Assembly: GCF_016654115.1 (NCBI RefSeq)
Contig: NZ_JAEQAZ010000014.1
Coordinates: 19,950-83,949 of the forward strand
DNA: 64,000 bases
Source: Streptomyces sp. MBT53
GTDB taxonomy: Bacteria; Actinomycetota; Actinomycetes; Streptomycetales; Streptomycetaceae
Direction: 5' to 3'
Part shown: piece after piece, positions 41,340 to 50,201 of the stretch
How the letters are laid out: the number at the start of each line of letters is the position of its first letter
How positions within the stretch are numbered: position 1 is the first letter of the stretch
The notes under the pieces: generated by a model
What the model saw: only the letters and a program-made list of their open reading frames with translations
What the model was told of the DNA's origin: nothing
Database searches by the model: none
Position numbers and translations under genes: made by a program

Positions 41340-42425
41340 TTACGTGGTATTGACGCGTCTCCGCACGGACGTGGAAGTCCGCAGTACGAGTTCCGTCGCC
41401 AGCTCTATGCGCGGGGACACGGGCGGCCGTCCCTGGGCGAGTTCGAGGAGCACCCGGGTCGCCTCACGGCCCAACTCCTCGAAGGGCTGGCGTACGGCGC
41501 TCAGGGGCGGGCAGGCCATCGCCGCGACGAGTGTGTCGTCGAAGGACATCACCGCGAGGTCGTCCGGTACGGCGAGCCCGTGCTGCCGGGCCGCCTCCAG
41601 CACGCCGAGCGCCTGTGCGTCGCTGGCCGCGAAGACGGCGGTGGGCGGATCGTCGGCGTCCAGGATCTGGGCGCCGGTGGCGAGCGCCTCGGCGTAGTCG
41701 AAGTCGGTGGAGCGGACGATCGTCGGATCGTAGGCGATCCCGGCCTCCTCCAGCGCGGCCCGGTAGCCGTGCACGCGGGCGGCCCCGGCCAGGGAGTGGG
41801 AGCGGCCCGCGACCATGCCGATGCGGGTGTGGCCGAGGTCCAGCAGGTGCTGTACGGCGTCGCGGGCGCCGCTCCAGTTCGTCACGCCGATGCTGGGGAT
41901 GTCCTCGGAGGGTGCGCTGAGCGGGTCGATCAGGACCACCGGGAGGCGCTGTTCGACGATGCGGCGCTGGTCCTCCTCGGACAGCATCGAGATCACGATG
42001 ACGATGCCGGCGGCACCGAGCGCGACACACTGCTCCAGCCAGCCGGAGATCGAGCGGCGGCTCGTCGTGCCGGTGACCACGTCGATGCCGAGTTCTCCGG
42101 CCGCGTCCACGATGCCGCGGACCACCTCCAGCGTGTACGGCCCGGACAGGTCACGGAACACCGCGATGATCTGCCGGGGTGTCGCGGGGTCCCGCTCCCA
42201 GGGCCGGACGAAGCCGTGCCGCGCGAGGAGTTCCTCGACCCGTTCGCGGGTCCGCGCGCCGACGTCCCGGCGCCGGTGCACCACCTTGGACACCGTGCTG
42301 AGCGAGACGCCCGCCTCGGTGGCGATGCTCGTGAGGAGGCCGTACTGCGCCTCCAGTTGTCCCTTGCCGCGACCTGTCACCCAATGCCCGTTCCGCTCGC
42401 CGAACACCGATGCGCCGGACCGCAT
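41340..42425 (-). CDS. LacI-family repressor of the GH3/GH93 locus
   Basis: A 361-residue LacI-type regulator. The helix-turn-helix is LTSIATEAGVSLSTVSKVVH, then the hinge region, then a periplasmic-binding-protein-like sensor domain ending FDDTLVAAMACPPLSAVRQPF. The N-terminus is unusually long before the helix-turn-helix (about 30 residues); I took the ATG at 42425, which has no strong ribosome-binding site, and a GTG nearer the helix-turn-helix is possible. The four CGAAAGnCTTTCG sites at this locus are its likely targets. The motif resembles the CGAAA/TTTCG repeats linked to hemicellulose regulators in streptomycetes. Confidence 0.9.
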   Translation of the reverse strand: MRSGASVFGERNGHWVTGRGKGQLEAQYGLLTSIATEAGVSLSTVSKVVHRRRDVGARTRERVEELLARHGFVRPWERDPATPRQIIAVFRDLSGPYTLEVVRGIVDAAGELGIDVVTGTTSRRSISGWLEQCVALGAAGIVIVISMLSEEDQRRIVEQRLPVVLIDPLSAPSEDIPSIGVTNWSGARDAVQHLLDLGHTRIGMVAGRSHSLAGAARVHGYRAALEEAGIAYDPTIVRSTDFDYAEALATGAQILDADDPPTAVFAASDAQALGVLEAARQHGLAVPDDLAVMSFDDTLVAAMACPPLSAVRQPFEELGREATRVLLELAQGRPPVSPRIELATELVLRTSTSVRRRVNTT

Positions 42426-42506
42426 CGCGTAGCTGGCCTGTAACTTTGCCGCAAGGTAACGGGGCGCGGGCCGTGGAGGCAATAGCGGTGCACGGCTCTC
42501 ACGCGG

Positions 42507-43985
42507 TCACGACGCGCTGGTCACGAAGCCGTCCCTGACCTTGTCGAAGACGGGACGGTAGGTGTCCCACTTCGCGTCCGGGGCCGAGAGGTAGATGTCG
42601 TACTCGCGATCGCCCTCCCTCCCGAAGCCGAGGTCGATGGCGCGGAACACCCGGACCCGGCCCTGGAAGGTGAACTCCCAGATCGCGGCGGGCTGTTGGC
42701 GGAAGGTGGTCTGCTGCATGCGGAGTCGGCGATAGGTGGGGTAGTTGACCTTGGTGTTGGCCTCGATGTCCGCGAAGTGCGTGCTCGGGTTGGGGCCCGC
42801 CGGGTCCACGACACCGATGGTGAGCCCGGCCAGGCCCGTCCCGTCGGTGTAGGTGACGCTCTCCGCCGACCGCTTGCCGGCCTTCCAGTCGTCCGGCACC
42901 GGGAAGGAGACACCGAGCTGCCGGTCCCGGACGAGGTGGTAGCCGTCCGGGACGGGGGACGCGGAGGTCGTGGTCACGGGGCTGCTCGTCGCGTGCCCGG
43001 GGGTCGAGGTCGACGTCCCGTGCAGCACGAAGGCCGTGGCCGCCGCGGCGAGGGCAAGCACCCCGGCGACGATCCCCTTGCGGCCCCGGCGGCGCCCGCG
43101 ACCCGTGTCTCCCGTAGGCTCCCCGGTCGTCAACTCGGGGGCGGGCGGCGGCAGTTCGGTCGTCGCCTCTCCCCACCACGCGGTCTGCAGGGCGCGCTCG
43201 GTCTGTTGTGCCGTCGGCCGCTCGTCGGGCTCCTTGATCAGGAGCGCCTCGATCAGCGGCTCCAGGGGTCCGGCCTGCTTCATGGGTTCGAGGGGGTCCA
43301 CGGCGATGGCGTACGCCGTCTCCATCGCGGTGGCCCGGCGGAACGGCGGGCGGCCCTCGACGGCCTGGTAGAGGGTGGCGCCCAGGGCCCACAGGTCGGA
43401 GGCGGTGCCGGGGGTGAGGCCGCGGATCCGCTCCGGGGCCATGTAGTGGATGGAGCCGACCATCTCGCCGGTCTTCGTCAGGGTCGACGCCCCGTCCGTC
43501 GTGGCGATGCCGAAGTCGGTGAGGACGGTGCGGTCGCCGGTGCCGAGCAGGACGTTGCCGGGTTTGACGTCCCGGTGCAGTACGCCGGCGGCGTGGGCCG
43601 CGCGCAGGGCGGCGACCGTGTCCAGGCCGATCCGCGCGGCCTCCTCGTGCGGGAGGGTCTGGCCGTCCTTGAGGAGGTCGGCGAGCGTCGGGCCGGGGAC
43701 GTACTCCATGACGATGCAGGGGCGGCCGTCGTCGTCGACGACGTCATGGACGACGATCACGTTCGGGTGCTGGATCCGGGCGGCGCTGCGGGCCTCGCGG
43801 CGGGTGCGCTCGTAGAGGGTGGCGAGTTCGTCGGCGGAGAGTTCCGGCCGTGCGTGGAGGCGCTTGATCGCGACCTGACGGCCGAGGACCTCGTCGTCGG
43901 CGCGCCAGACGGTGCCCATGCCGCCGCGGCCGATCTGCTCGGCCAGCCGGTAGCGCCCGGCGATGCGACGCCCTTCGTCCGACAC
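42507..43985 (-). CDS. Membrane Ser/Thr protein kinase
   Basis: A 492-residue eukaryotic-type kinase. The catalytic domain (about 12-270) has the glycine loop GRGGMGTVW, Lys41 in VAIKRLH, HRDVKPGN (Asp139), DFG at 157-159 and ASDLWALG. A basic stretch leads into one transmembrane segment at about 304-322, then a 165-residue outer domain with no PASTA repeats; LGVSFPVPDDWKAGKRSA in it resembles outer domains of other streptomycete kinases. The GTG at 43985 follows GGAGGACACC. It diverges from an MMPL exporter across 296 bases that hold a palindrome, so the two may be co-regulated. Confidence 0.92.
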   Translation of the reverse strand: MSDEGRRIAGRYRLAEQIGRGGMGTVWRADDEVLGRQVAIKRLHARPELSADELATLYERTRREARSAARIQHPNVIVVHDVVDDDGRPCIVMEYVPGPTLADLLKDGQTLPHEEAARIGLDTVAALRAAHAAGVLHRDVKPGNVLLGTGDRTVLTDFGIATTDGASTLTKTGEMVGSIHYMAPERIRGLTPGTASDLWALGATLYQAVEGRPPFRRATAMETAYAIAVDPLEPMKQAGPLEPLIEALLIKEPDERPTAQQTERALQTAWWGEATTELPPPAPELTTGEPTGDTGRGRRRGRKGIVAGVLALAAAATAFVLHGTSTSTPGHATSSPVTTTSASPVPDGYHLVRDRQLGVSFPVPDDWKAGKRSAESVTYTDGTGLAGLTIGVVDPAGPNPSTHFADIEANTKVNYPTYRRLRMQQTTFRQQPAAIWEFTFQGRVRVFRAIDLGFGREGDREYDIYLSAPDAKWDTYRPVFDKVRDGFVTSAS

Positions 43986-44122
43986 GGTGTCCTCCGCCGG
44001 TTCTGTCCCTGTTCGATTCGCCTGGTCACCATAACCGGCTCTTGTCCCGGATCGTGTGGGGCGGATCACGGCGCCCGCCCGGGCCGGAGGGCCGCCCACC
44101 TCGACTGGAGGGTGGAGAGGGC

Positions 44123-44140
44123 CTAGTACCCCGGTACTAG
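44123..44140. promoter_or_regulatory. Perfect palindrome upstream of the MMPL gene
   Basis: CTAGTACC-CC-GGTACTAG, 142 bases before the MMPL start and 138 bases before the kinase start, inside the 296-base divergent region. No other feature was seen there except a possible -10 (TAGCGT, 44195-44200). It is a good candidate site for the LuxR-type response regulator encoded two genes downstream. Confidence 0.75.
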
Positions 44141-44281
44141 TCACCCCGGCCGTTTTCACTTCCCCGGTGCTGCGGAGGGGAGGAAAGGCGCTCCTAGCGT
44201 GAAGTCGTGGGTCGCGAAGGCCCTCCTTTTCTCGCGAATTCCTTTCGAACCTCTTTCTCTCGAACCTGGTGGGAGTACTCC

Positions 44282-46519
44282 GTGGCCACCTTCCTCTACC
44301 GACTGGGCCGGTTCTCGTTCCGGCGCCGACGGCTCGTCCTGATGCTGTGGATCGCCGTTCTGGCGGCCGTCGGTATCGGTGCGGCGAGCGTGTCGTCGAA
44401 CTCGTCCGACAGCTTCACCCTGCCCGGCACGCAGTCGCAGAAGGCGATCGACCTGCTGGGCAAGGAGTTCCCGCAGGCGTCGGCCGCCGGCGCCACCGCC
44501 CGCGTGGTGTTCGAGGCGCCCGACGGACAGCAGCTGAAGTCCGGCGCCAACAAGACCGAGGTCGAGTCGCTGATCGCCGACCTCAAGAAGGCGCCCCAGG
44601 TCGCGAACGTCAGCGACCCGTACCAGAGCGGTCTGATCAGCAAGTCCGGCACCATCACCTACGCCCAGGTCACCTACAAGGTCGGGCAGGCCGACGTCAC
44701 CGACGCGGCCCGCGCCGCCCTGCACTCCGTGGCCGACCGGGGCGAGAAGGCAGGCCTCGCGGTCAGCCTGGGCGGCAACGCCGTACAGGAGAAGGCGGGC
44801 GGTGGCGCGGCCGAGCTGATCGGTCTGCTGATCGCGGCCGTGGCGCTGGTCATCACGTTCGGGTCGATGCTCGCGGCCGGGCTGCCGCTGCTGACGGCGA
44901 TCTTCGGGGTCGGGGCGGCGGTGGCCGCCATCACGGTCGCGAGCGCGTTCTTCGACCTCAGCTCGGCCGCCACCACACTGGCGCTGATGCTGGGTCTCGC
45001 GGTGGCCATCGACTACGCCCTGTTCATCGTCTCCCGCTACCGCGGCGAGATCCGGGACGGCCACGAACCGGAGGAGGCGGCGGGCCGCGCTTTGGGCACC
45101 GCCGGTTCCGCGGTGGTGTTCGCCGGTCTCACCGTCGTCATCGCCCTGGTCGGTCTGAGCATCATCGGCATCGGCATGCTGACCTCCATGGGGCTGGGCG
45201 CCGCCTTCTCGGTCGTCGTCGCCGTACTGATCGCGCTGACCCTGCTGCCCGCGATGCTGGGCTTCGCCGGGATGCGGATCATGGGCGGGCGGTTCACCAG
45301 CCGCCGGATGCGCGCCCTCCAGGAGCGCGGCGAGGGCGAGGCGGCGGGCGTGCGCTGGGCGCGGTTCGTGACCCGCAACCCGGTGAAGATGCTGCTCGTC
45401 TCGGTCGTCGGACTGGGTGTCCTGGCCATACCCGCCCTGTCGATGCGGCTGTCCCTGCCCGACGACAGCATGTCCGCGCCCGGCACCAGCGAGCGCATCG
45501 CCTACGACACCATCACCAAGGGCTTCGGGGACGGCTACAACGGCCCGCTCACGGTGGTCGTCGACGGTCGCGGCAGCAGCGACGCCAAGACGGCCGCGCA
45601 GGACACGGTCACCGAACTGGGCAAGCTGTCCGACGTCGCCGCCGTACGCCCCGCGGTGTTCAACCAGAACGGCGACGTGGCCCTGATCTCCGTCGTCCCG
45701 AAGAGCTCCCCCAGCAGCCAGGACACCGTCGACCTGGTCTCCCAGATCCGCGACCGGGGCCCTGCGCTGAAGTCCGACACCGGTTCCGAGCTGATGGTGA
45801 CCGGCACGACCGCGCTGAACATCGACGTGTCCAGCAAGCTCAGCAGCGCCCTGATCCCCTACCTCGGTGTGGTCGTCGGCCTGGCCCTGATCCTGCTGCT
45901 CCTGGTGTTCCGCTCGATCCTGGTCCCGCTCAAGGCCGCCCTCGGCTTCCTGCTCAGCGTGGTCGCCACGCTCGGTGTGGTGGTCGCGGTGTTCCAGTGG
46001 GGCTGGCTGGCGGACCTGTTCGGCGTCGACGGGACCTCGCCGATCGTGAGCGTGCTGCCGATCTTCATGATCGGCGTGGTGTTCGGACTCGCCATGGACT
46101 ACGAGGTGTTCCTGGTGACCCGGATGCGTGAGGCGTACGTCCACGGGGCCGAGCCCACCGAGGCCGTGATCGCGGGCTTCCGGCACAGCGCCCGGGTGGT
46201 CACGGCCGCCGCGGTCATCATGATCTCCGTGTTCGCCGGGTTCCTGCTGGACGACGTCGCCCTGATCAAGTCGATCGGCCTGGGCCTCGCCTCCGCCGTC
46301 CTCTTCGACGCGTTCGTCGTCCGCATGACGCTCGTACCGGCGGTCATGACCCTGCTCGGCCGCCGCGCCTGGGCACTGCCCGGCCGGCTGGACCGGATCC
46401 TGCCCAACGTGGACGTCGAGGGCGAACGGCTGCACCACCTGCTGGCCGAGACCCCGGACGACGCCTCCGGCAGCCCGGACCGGGCACCCGTGTCGCCCGT
46501 CACCACCGGGAAGCGCTGA
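44282..46519 (+). CDS. MMPL-family membrane transporter
   Basis: A 745-residue RND-type exporter of the MMPL family. There is a first membrane helix (about 22-40), a large outer loop, a five-helix bundle ending near 350, a second outer loop, and a second bundle. Key acidic positions lie in AVAIDYALFIVSRYR and GLAMDYEVFLVTRMR, the proton-relay sites of the family. The GTG follows GGTGGGAG. MMPL proteins export lipids, polyketides or drugs. A hairpin and then a two-component system follow in the same direction, the common layout for a self-regulated exporter. Confidence 0.94.
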   Translation: MATFLYRLGRFSFRRRRLVLMLWIAVLAAVGIGAASVSSNSSDSFTLPGTQSQKAIDLLGKEFPQASAAGATARVVFEAPDGQQLKSGANKTEVESLIADLKKAPQVANVSDPYQSGLISKSGTITYAQVTYKVGQADVTDAARAALHSVADRGEKAGLAVSLGGNAVQEKAGGGAAELIGLLIAAVALVITFGSMLAAGLPLLTAIFGVGAAVAAITVASAFFDLSSAATTLALMLGLAVAIDYALFIVSRYRGEIRDGHEPEEAAGRALGTAGSAVVFAGLTVVIALVGLSIIGIGMLTSMGLGAAFSVVVAVLIALTLLPAMLGFAGMRIMGGRFTSRRMRALQERGEGEAAGVRWARFVTRNPVKMLLVSVVGLGVLAIPALSMRLSLPDDSMSAPGTSERIAYDTITKGFGDGYNGPLTVVVDGRGSSDAKTAAQDTVTELGKLSDVAAVRPAVFNQNGDVALISVVPKSSPSSQDTVDLVSQIRDRGPALKSDTGSELMVTGTTALNIDVSSKLSSALIPYLGVVVGLALILLLLVFRSILVPLKAALGFLLSVVATLGVVVAVFQWGWLADLFGVDGTSPIVSVLPIFMIGVVFGLAMDYEVFLVTRMREAYVHGAEPTEAVIAGFRHSARVVTAAAVIMISVFAGFLLDDVALIKSIGLGLASAVLFDAFVVRMTLVPAVMTLLGRRAWALPGRLDRILPNVDVEGERLHHLLAETPDDASGSPDRAPVSPVTTGKR

Positions 46520-46580
46520 GGCGGCGGCCGTACGATCCACACCAGGACGCCGGTCCGGGCCCGCCCCGGCCGCACCGTCC

Positions 46581-46618
46581 CCGCCCGCCGGTCCCCTCCC
46601 CCCGGGACCGGCGGGCGG
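46581..46618 (+). terminator. Strong stem-loop between MMPL and histidine kinase
   Basis: A perfect 15-base stem (CCGCCCGCCGGTCCC with GGGACCGGCGGGCGG) and an eight-base loop. No T tract follows. It ends 28 bases before the kinase start, so it may cut down read-through into the two-component genes. Confidence 0.7.
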
Positions 46619-46646
46619 CCCGCCTGCACCATGGAGGGTGTATCCC

Positions 46647-47963
46647 GTGACCTCACCACCGATGACGGCCCGGTCCTTCATGCCGGAGACCCTGATGGGA
46701 GGAGCCCGGCTGGGCGACTCCGAGTACCGGGCGGTCGTCGGGCTGCTCACCTGGCTGGGACGGGTGCGGCAGGCCGACACGGCCCATCCGCGGGTCAGGC
46801 TGTGGGGAGTGCCCGCCTGCTACGCGCTGGCGGGGATCCCGGGCCTGGTGCGCGCGGCCCATGACTCCGTCCCCGCGTTCGTGCTGATGCTGGCGGCGAC
46901 CGCGGGGTTCACCGTGCCGCTGCTGTGGCGGAGGCAGCGGCCGGTGCTGGTGTTCGCCGCCCTGGTCGTCCTCTCGGAGCTGTGCCTCGCCCTGAAGGTG
47001 GACTCGGGTTCGGGCGCGACCCAGCTGGTGGCGCTGCTCAACCTGGGACGCTTCGGCACTCCGAGCCAGCTGGCCGTCGGCGTCGTGTACAACCTCCTCC
47101 AGACCTTTGTGTCGACCTTCTTCTTCGACGGCCTCAAGGAGTCGGCGAAACAGGCCAGTACCCCGGTGCTGCTGTTCCTGGCCGTGGTCGCCATCCTGTC
47201 GATGGCCGCGCTCGGCCTGGCCGGAAAACTCGTGAACGCCTACATCGAGGCCCTCAAGGACCACGCCGTACGCCTTGAGGTGGAGCGCGACCAGCGGGCC
47301 CGGCTGGCCGCGGCCGGTGAACGCGCCCGGGTGGCACGGGAGATGCACGACATCCTCGGCCACACCCTCGCCGTGATCGTCGGTCTGGCGGGCGGTGCCG
47401 CCGGGCTCGCCGAGAGCAAACCCAAGCGGGGCGCGGACACTTTGCGGATCATCGCGGAGAGCGGGCGCGGCGCCCTGGCCGAACTACGCAGACTGCTCTC
47501 CGTCATCCACGAGGACGAACCCGACGACACCCCGTTCGCGCCCCAGCCCGGACTGTCCGACCTCGGCCCTTTGATGGAGCGGGTCCGGGCGGCCGGCCCC
47601 GCCGCCACCCTGCGCCTCAAGGGCGAACTCACCGGTCTCCCCCAGGGACTTCAGCTCGCCGTCTACCGCATCGTGCAGGAAGCCCTCACCAACACGCTCA
47701 AGCACGCGGCACCGGACACGACCGTCGAGGTCACGGTCGCGGGCGACCCCGAGGCCGTGCACGTCACCGTCGAGGACACCGGCCCTCACCCGACCCCCAA
47801 CACCGACGAACAGGGCAAGGGCCTGGTCGGCATGCGCGAACGGGCCGCGCTCTACGGCGGCCAGGTCGCCGCGGGCCCCAACTCCCGTGGCGGCTGGACC
47901 GTCCGCGCCCTCCTCCTGCCCACCTCGACCGCCCCCGACCTCATGGAGAAGCACCCCGCATGA
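46647..47963 (+). CDS. Sensor histidine kinase (NarL/DesK type)
   Basis: A 438-residue kinase with about five or six membrane segments in the first 200 residues and no large outer domain, so it probably senses within or close to the membrane. The HisKA_3 box is AREMHDILGHTLAVIV with His234 as phosphorylation site, followed by an ATP-binding domain (VYRIVQEALTNTLKHA, VTVEDTGP, GLVGMRERAALYGG). I took the GTG at 46647, seven bases after GGAGGG. Its stop overlaps the response-regulator start (ATGA). Confidence 0.93.
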   Translation: MTSPPMTARSFMPETLMGGARLGDSEYRAVVGLLTWLGRVRQADTAHPRVRLWGVPACYALAGIPGLVRAAHDSVPAFVLMLAATAGFTVPLLWRRQRPVLVFAALVVLSELCLALKVDSGSGATQLVALLNLGRFGTPSQLAVGVVYNLLQTFVSTFFFDGLKESAKQASTPVLLFLAVVAILSMAALGLAGKLVNAYIEALKDHAVRLEVERDQRARLAAAGERARVAREMHDILGHTLAVIVGLAGGAAGLAESKPKRGADTLRIIAESGRGALAELRRLLSVIHEDEPDDTPFAPQPGLSDLGPLMERVRAAGPAATLRLKGELTGLPQGLQLAVYRIVQEALTNTLKHAAPDTTVEVTVAGDPEAVHVTVEDTGPHPTPNTDEQGKGLVGMRERAALYGGQVAAGPNSRGGWTVRALLLPTSTAPDLMEKHPA

Positions 47964-48616
47964 CCACCGTCCTCATCGTCGACGACCAGGCCCTGCAACG
48001 CCTCGGCTTCAGCATGCTCATCGAGCAGTACCCCGACCTGAGCACCGTCGGCGAGGCCACGCACGGCGTCGAGGCGGTCCGGCTGACGGCCGAACTCCGC
48101 CCCGACGTGGTCCTGATGGACGTACGGATGCCCGGCATGGACGGCATCGAGGCCACCCGCCGGATCGTGCAGTCCGGGGGCCGCTCCCGTGTCCTCGTCC
48201 TGACCACCTTCGACCTCGACGAGTACGCGTACGCCGCGCTGCGCGCCGGGGCCAGCGGTTTCCTCCTCAAGGACGCGCTGCCCGAGGAACTGGTCGCGGG
48301 CATCCGCGCGGTGGCCGCCGGGGACGCGGTCATCTCCCCCGGCCTGACCCGCAAACTCATCGACGCCTTCGGCGACCGGATGCCCGGCCGCACCCCCGAG
48401 CAGGACCGCCGCCTCGACACCCTCACCGACCGCGAGCGCGAGGTCCTCACCGTCATGGCCTCGGGCTGGAGCAACACGGAGATCGCCGAACGTCTCTGCC
48501 TCGCCGAGTCCACCGTCAAGTCCCACGTCAGCCGCATCCTCGCCAAGATCGGGGCGCGGGACCGGGTGCAGGCGGTGATCTTCGCGTACGACGCGGGGCT
48601 GGTACGGCCGGCCTGA
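47960..48616 (+). CDS. LuxR-family response regulator
   Basis: A 218-residue NarL-type regulator. The receiver domain has VLIVDDQ at the start, phospho-acceptor Asp54 in LMDVRMPGMDG, and Lys in FLLKDALPEEL. The C-terminal LuxR helix-turn-helix is LTDREREVLTVMASG, then NTEIAERLCLAESTVKSHVS. It is coupled to the sensor kinase gene. The palindrome at 44123 upstream of the exporter is its most likely target. The next gene is convergent, 11 bases away. Confidence 0.94.
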   Translation: MTTVLIVDDQALQRLGFSMLIEQYPDLSTVGEATHGVEAVRLTAELRPDVVLMDVRMPGMDGIEATRRIVQSGGRSRVLVLTTFDLDEYAYAALRAGASGFLLKDALPEELVAGIRAVAAGDAVISPGLTRKLIDAFGDRMPGRTPEQDRRLDTLTDREREVLTVMASGWSNTEIAERLCLAESTVKSHVSRILAKIGARDRVQAVIFAYDAGLVRPA

Positions 48617-48627
48617 GTTCTGGTTCC

Positions 48628-49410
48628 TCAGCCCGTCGGCGCGGTCACGAACTTGCCGAGGAGCGCGGTGAGTTCGGCCGGTTTCTCCACGGGGAGTTCA
48701 TGACCGGCGTCGACGATCCGGACGACCGCGTCGGGGTAGGAGTTCGCCATCCGCAGCATCTGCGACAGCGGCAGCTGGATGTCGTGGTAGCCGTGCGCGA
48801 TGAGCGTGGGCGCGGTGATCTCGTGGACCCGGTCCAGGACGTCGAAGGCGCGCATCGCGCCGTAGCAGGTCATGACGACCTCGCGGGGCGTGGCGGCGGA
48901 GGCCTCGATGTACTGGCGGATCTTGTCCTTGGGGTAGCCGGGCGCGAAGGCGCGCTGGATGTTGGCGGCGACGAACAGCTTGAACGGCAGCAGCGTGGAC
49001 ACCGCCAGCAGCACACCGCGCGCCCAGCTGTACGTCATGCGGCTGATCGAGTCGACCAGCACCATCCGCTCGACCCGCTCGGGGTGCGCGAGGGCCAGGG
49101 TCTGCGCGATCATCCCGCCCATGGAGTGCCCGACCGGCACGAACCGCTCGACCTCCAGGTGGTCGAGCAGCGCGACGACGTCCGCGGCCAACGCGTCGAC
49201 GGTCCGCGACCCCGCCCCCGTGCTCTCGCCGTGCCCCCTCAAGTCGAGCCGTACGACCCGCCGTTCGGCCGAGAAATGCGCGAACTGGTCGTCCCACCGG
49301 TGCCGGTTGGCCGTCCAGCCGTGAATGAACACCAGCGGCACGTCGGCTCCGTCGCAGGGGCCTTCGTCGTCGTACACGAGTACCGCGCCGTCGACTTCGA
49401 GTTTCGGCAT
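48628..49410 (-). CDS. Alpha/beta hydrolase
   Basis: A 260-residue cytoplasmic alpha/beta hydrolase. The oxyanion region is VFIHGWTANRHRW, the nucleophile Ser96 lies in VGHSMGGM, the acid is probably the Asp of AHGYHDIQ, and the base the His of DAGHELPVEKP. RLDLRGHGES is the usual strand-4 motif. GGAGAGCTCC precedes the ATG. Its substrate is unknown; sequences of this type include esterases and 3-oxoadipate enol-lactonase relatives. The divergent gene's possible start shares two bases with it. Confidence 0.92.
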   Translation of the reverse strand: MPKLEVDGAVLVYDDEGPCDGADVPLVFIHGWTANRHRWDDQFAHFSAERRVVRLDLRGHGESTGAGSRTVDALAADVVALLDHLEVERFVPVGHSMGGMIAQTLALAHPERVERMVLVDSISRMTYSWARGVLLAVSTLLPFKLFVAANIQRAFAPGYPKDKIRQYIEASAATPREVVMTCYGAMRAFDVLDRVHEITAPTLIAHGYHDIQLPLSQMLRMANSYPDAVVRIVDAGHELPVEKPAELTALLGKFVTAPTG

Positions 49411-50194
49411 GGAGCTCTCCTGGAGTGCGGCGGCCGGCGACACGGTCGTCGACCGGGGTGATCCGGATCTTGCCCTGGGCACAAGGGAGTTGACGTCCCC
49501 GACCGTGATCCGCAACGAGATCGAGATCGACGAGGGGCGGGCACGAGCGGGTGTGCCGCAGACTACTCGGGTGATCGTTCTGCAGCCGGTCCTGGAAACG
49601 CGCGCCCGTGGCGGCTTCGCCCTCTGGCCCGTCGCCGAGTCCGCGCCGTACGGCTTCCTGCCGCTGCACGGCGGGCTCACTACGGATGAGGTGGGCGCGG
49701 CGGTGATGCACATCGCCGACGGCAATTCCGCCGCGCCCGAGAGCGGCACCGATCCGCTCGGCGCCTTCCTGCACGGACTGCTCACCATGGACGACCTCTT
49801 CGCGTCCGGCGGCCTGCGGATCACGGACACGGTGACCGGCGCCACGCTGGTGCCCGGCTGCTGCAACGGGCTGGACGAGCGCCGCGACTGGTGGGAGGTC
49901 GTCGACGGCGACGGCTGGGCCTCCTTCGGACACGACCCCTCTCCCGTCGCCGAACGCCACGGCGACATCGTCCGGCTGACCGTCGACGCCGAGGACGACG
50001 GCAGTCCCGTGATCGAACTGCCCGTCACCGAGCTGCGCCGCCTGCTCGCCGCAGCCGAACGCGATCTGGCCGACTTTCTCCAACTGGCCGCCGCCTGGGC
50101 CCCGTTGCACCTGTCGGGATATGCCGTCCCCGCCGTCCTGGCCCTCGGTCGCGCGCTGGACCTGTCCGCTGGGGCGCCACCGCTGAACCCCTAG
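49409..50194 (+). CDS. Hypothetical protein, start uncertain
   Basis: A soluble protein of up to 261 residues that I do not recognise. Conserved-looking segments are GGFALWPVAESAPYGFLPLH, HGLLTMDDLFASGG, GCCNGLDERRDWWEVVDGDG and a helical C-terminal part beginning VTELRRLLAAAERDLADFLQL. There is no signal peptide or membrane segment in the core. The ATG used here overlaps the start of the opposite gene and has no good ribosome-binding site; a start near 49504 (GTG), giving about 230 residues, is equally possible. Its 3' end is 8 bases from the convergent exporter gene. Confidence 0.7.
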   Translation: MELSWSAAAGDTVVDRGDPDLALGTRELTSPTVIRNEIEIDEGRARAGVPQTTRVIVLQPVLETRARGGFALWPVAESAPYGFLPLHGGLTTDEVGAAVMHIADGNSAAPESGTDPLGAFLHGLLTMDDLFASGGLRITDTVTGATLVPGCCNGLDERRDWWEVVDGDGWASFGHDPSPVAERHGDIVRLTVDAEDDGSPVIELPVTELRRLLAAAERDLADFLQLAAAWAPLHLSGYAVPAVLALGRALDLSAGAPPLNP

Positions 50195-50201
50195 GGCGCG
50201 C

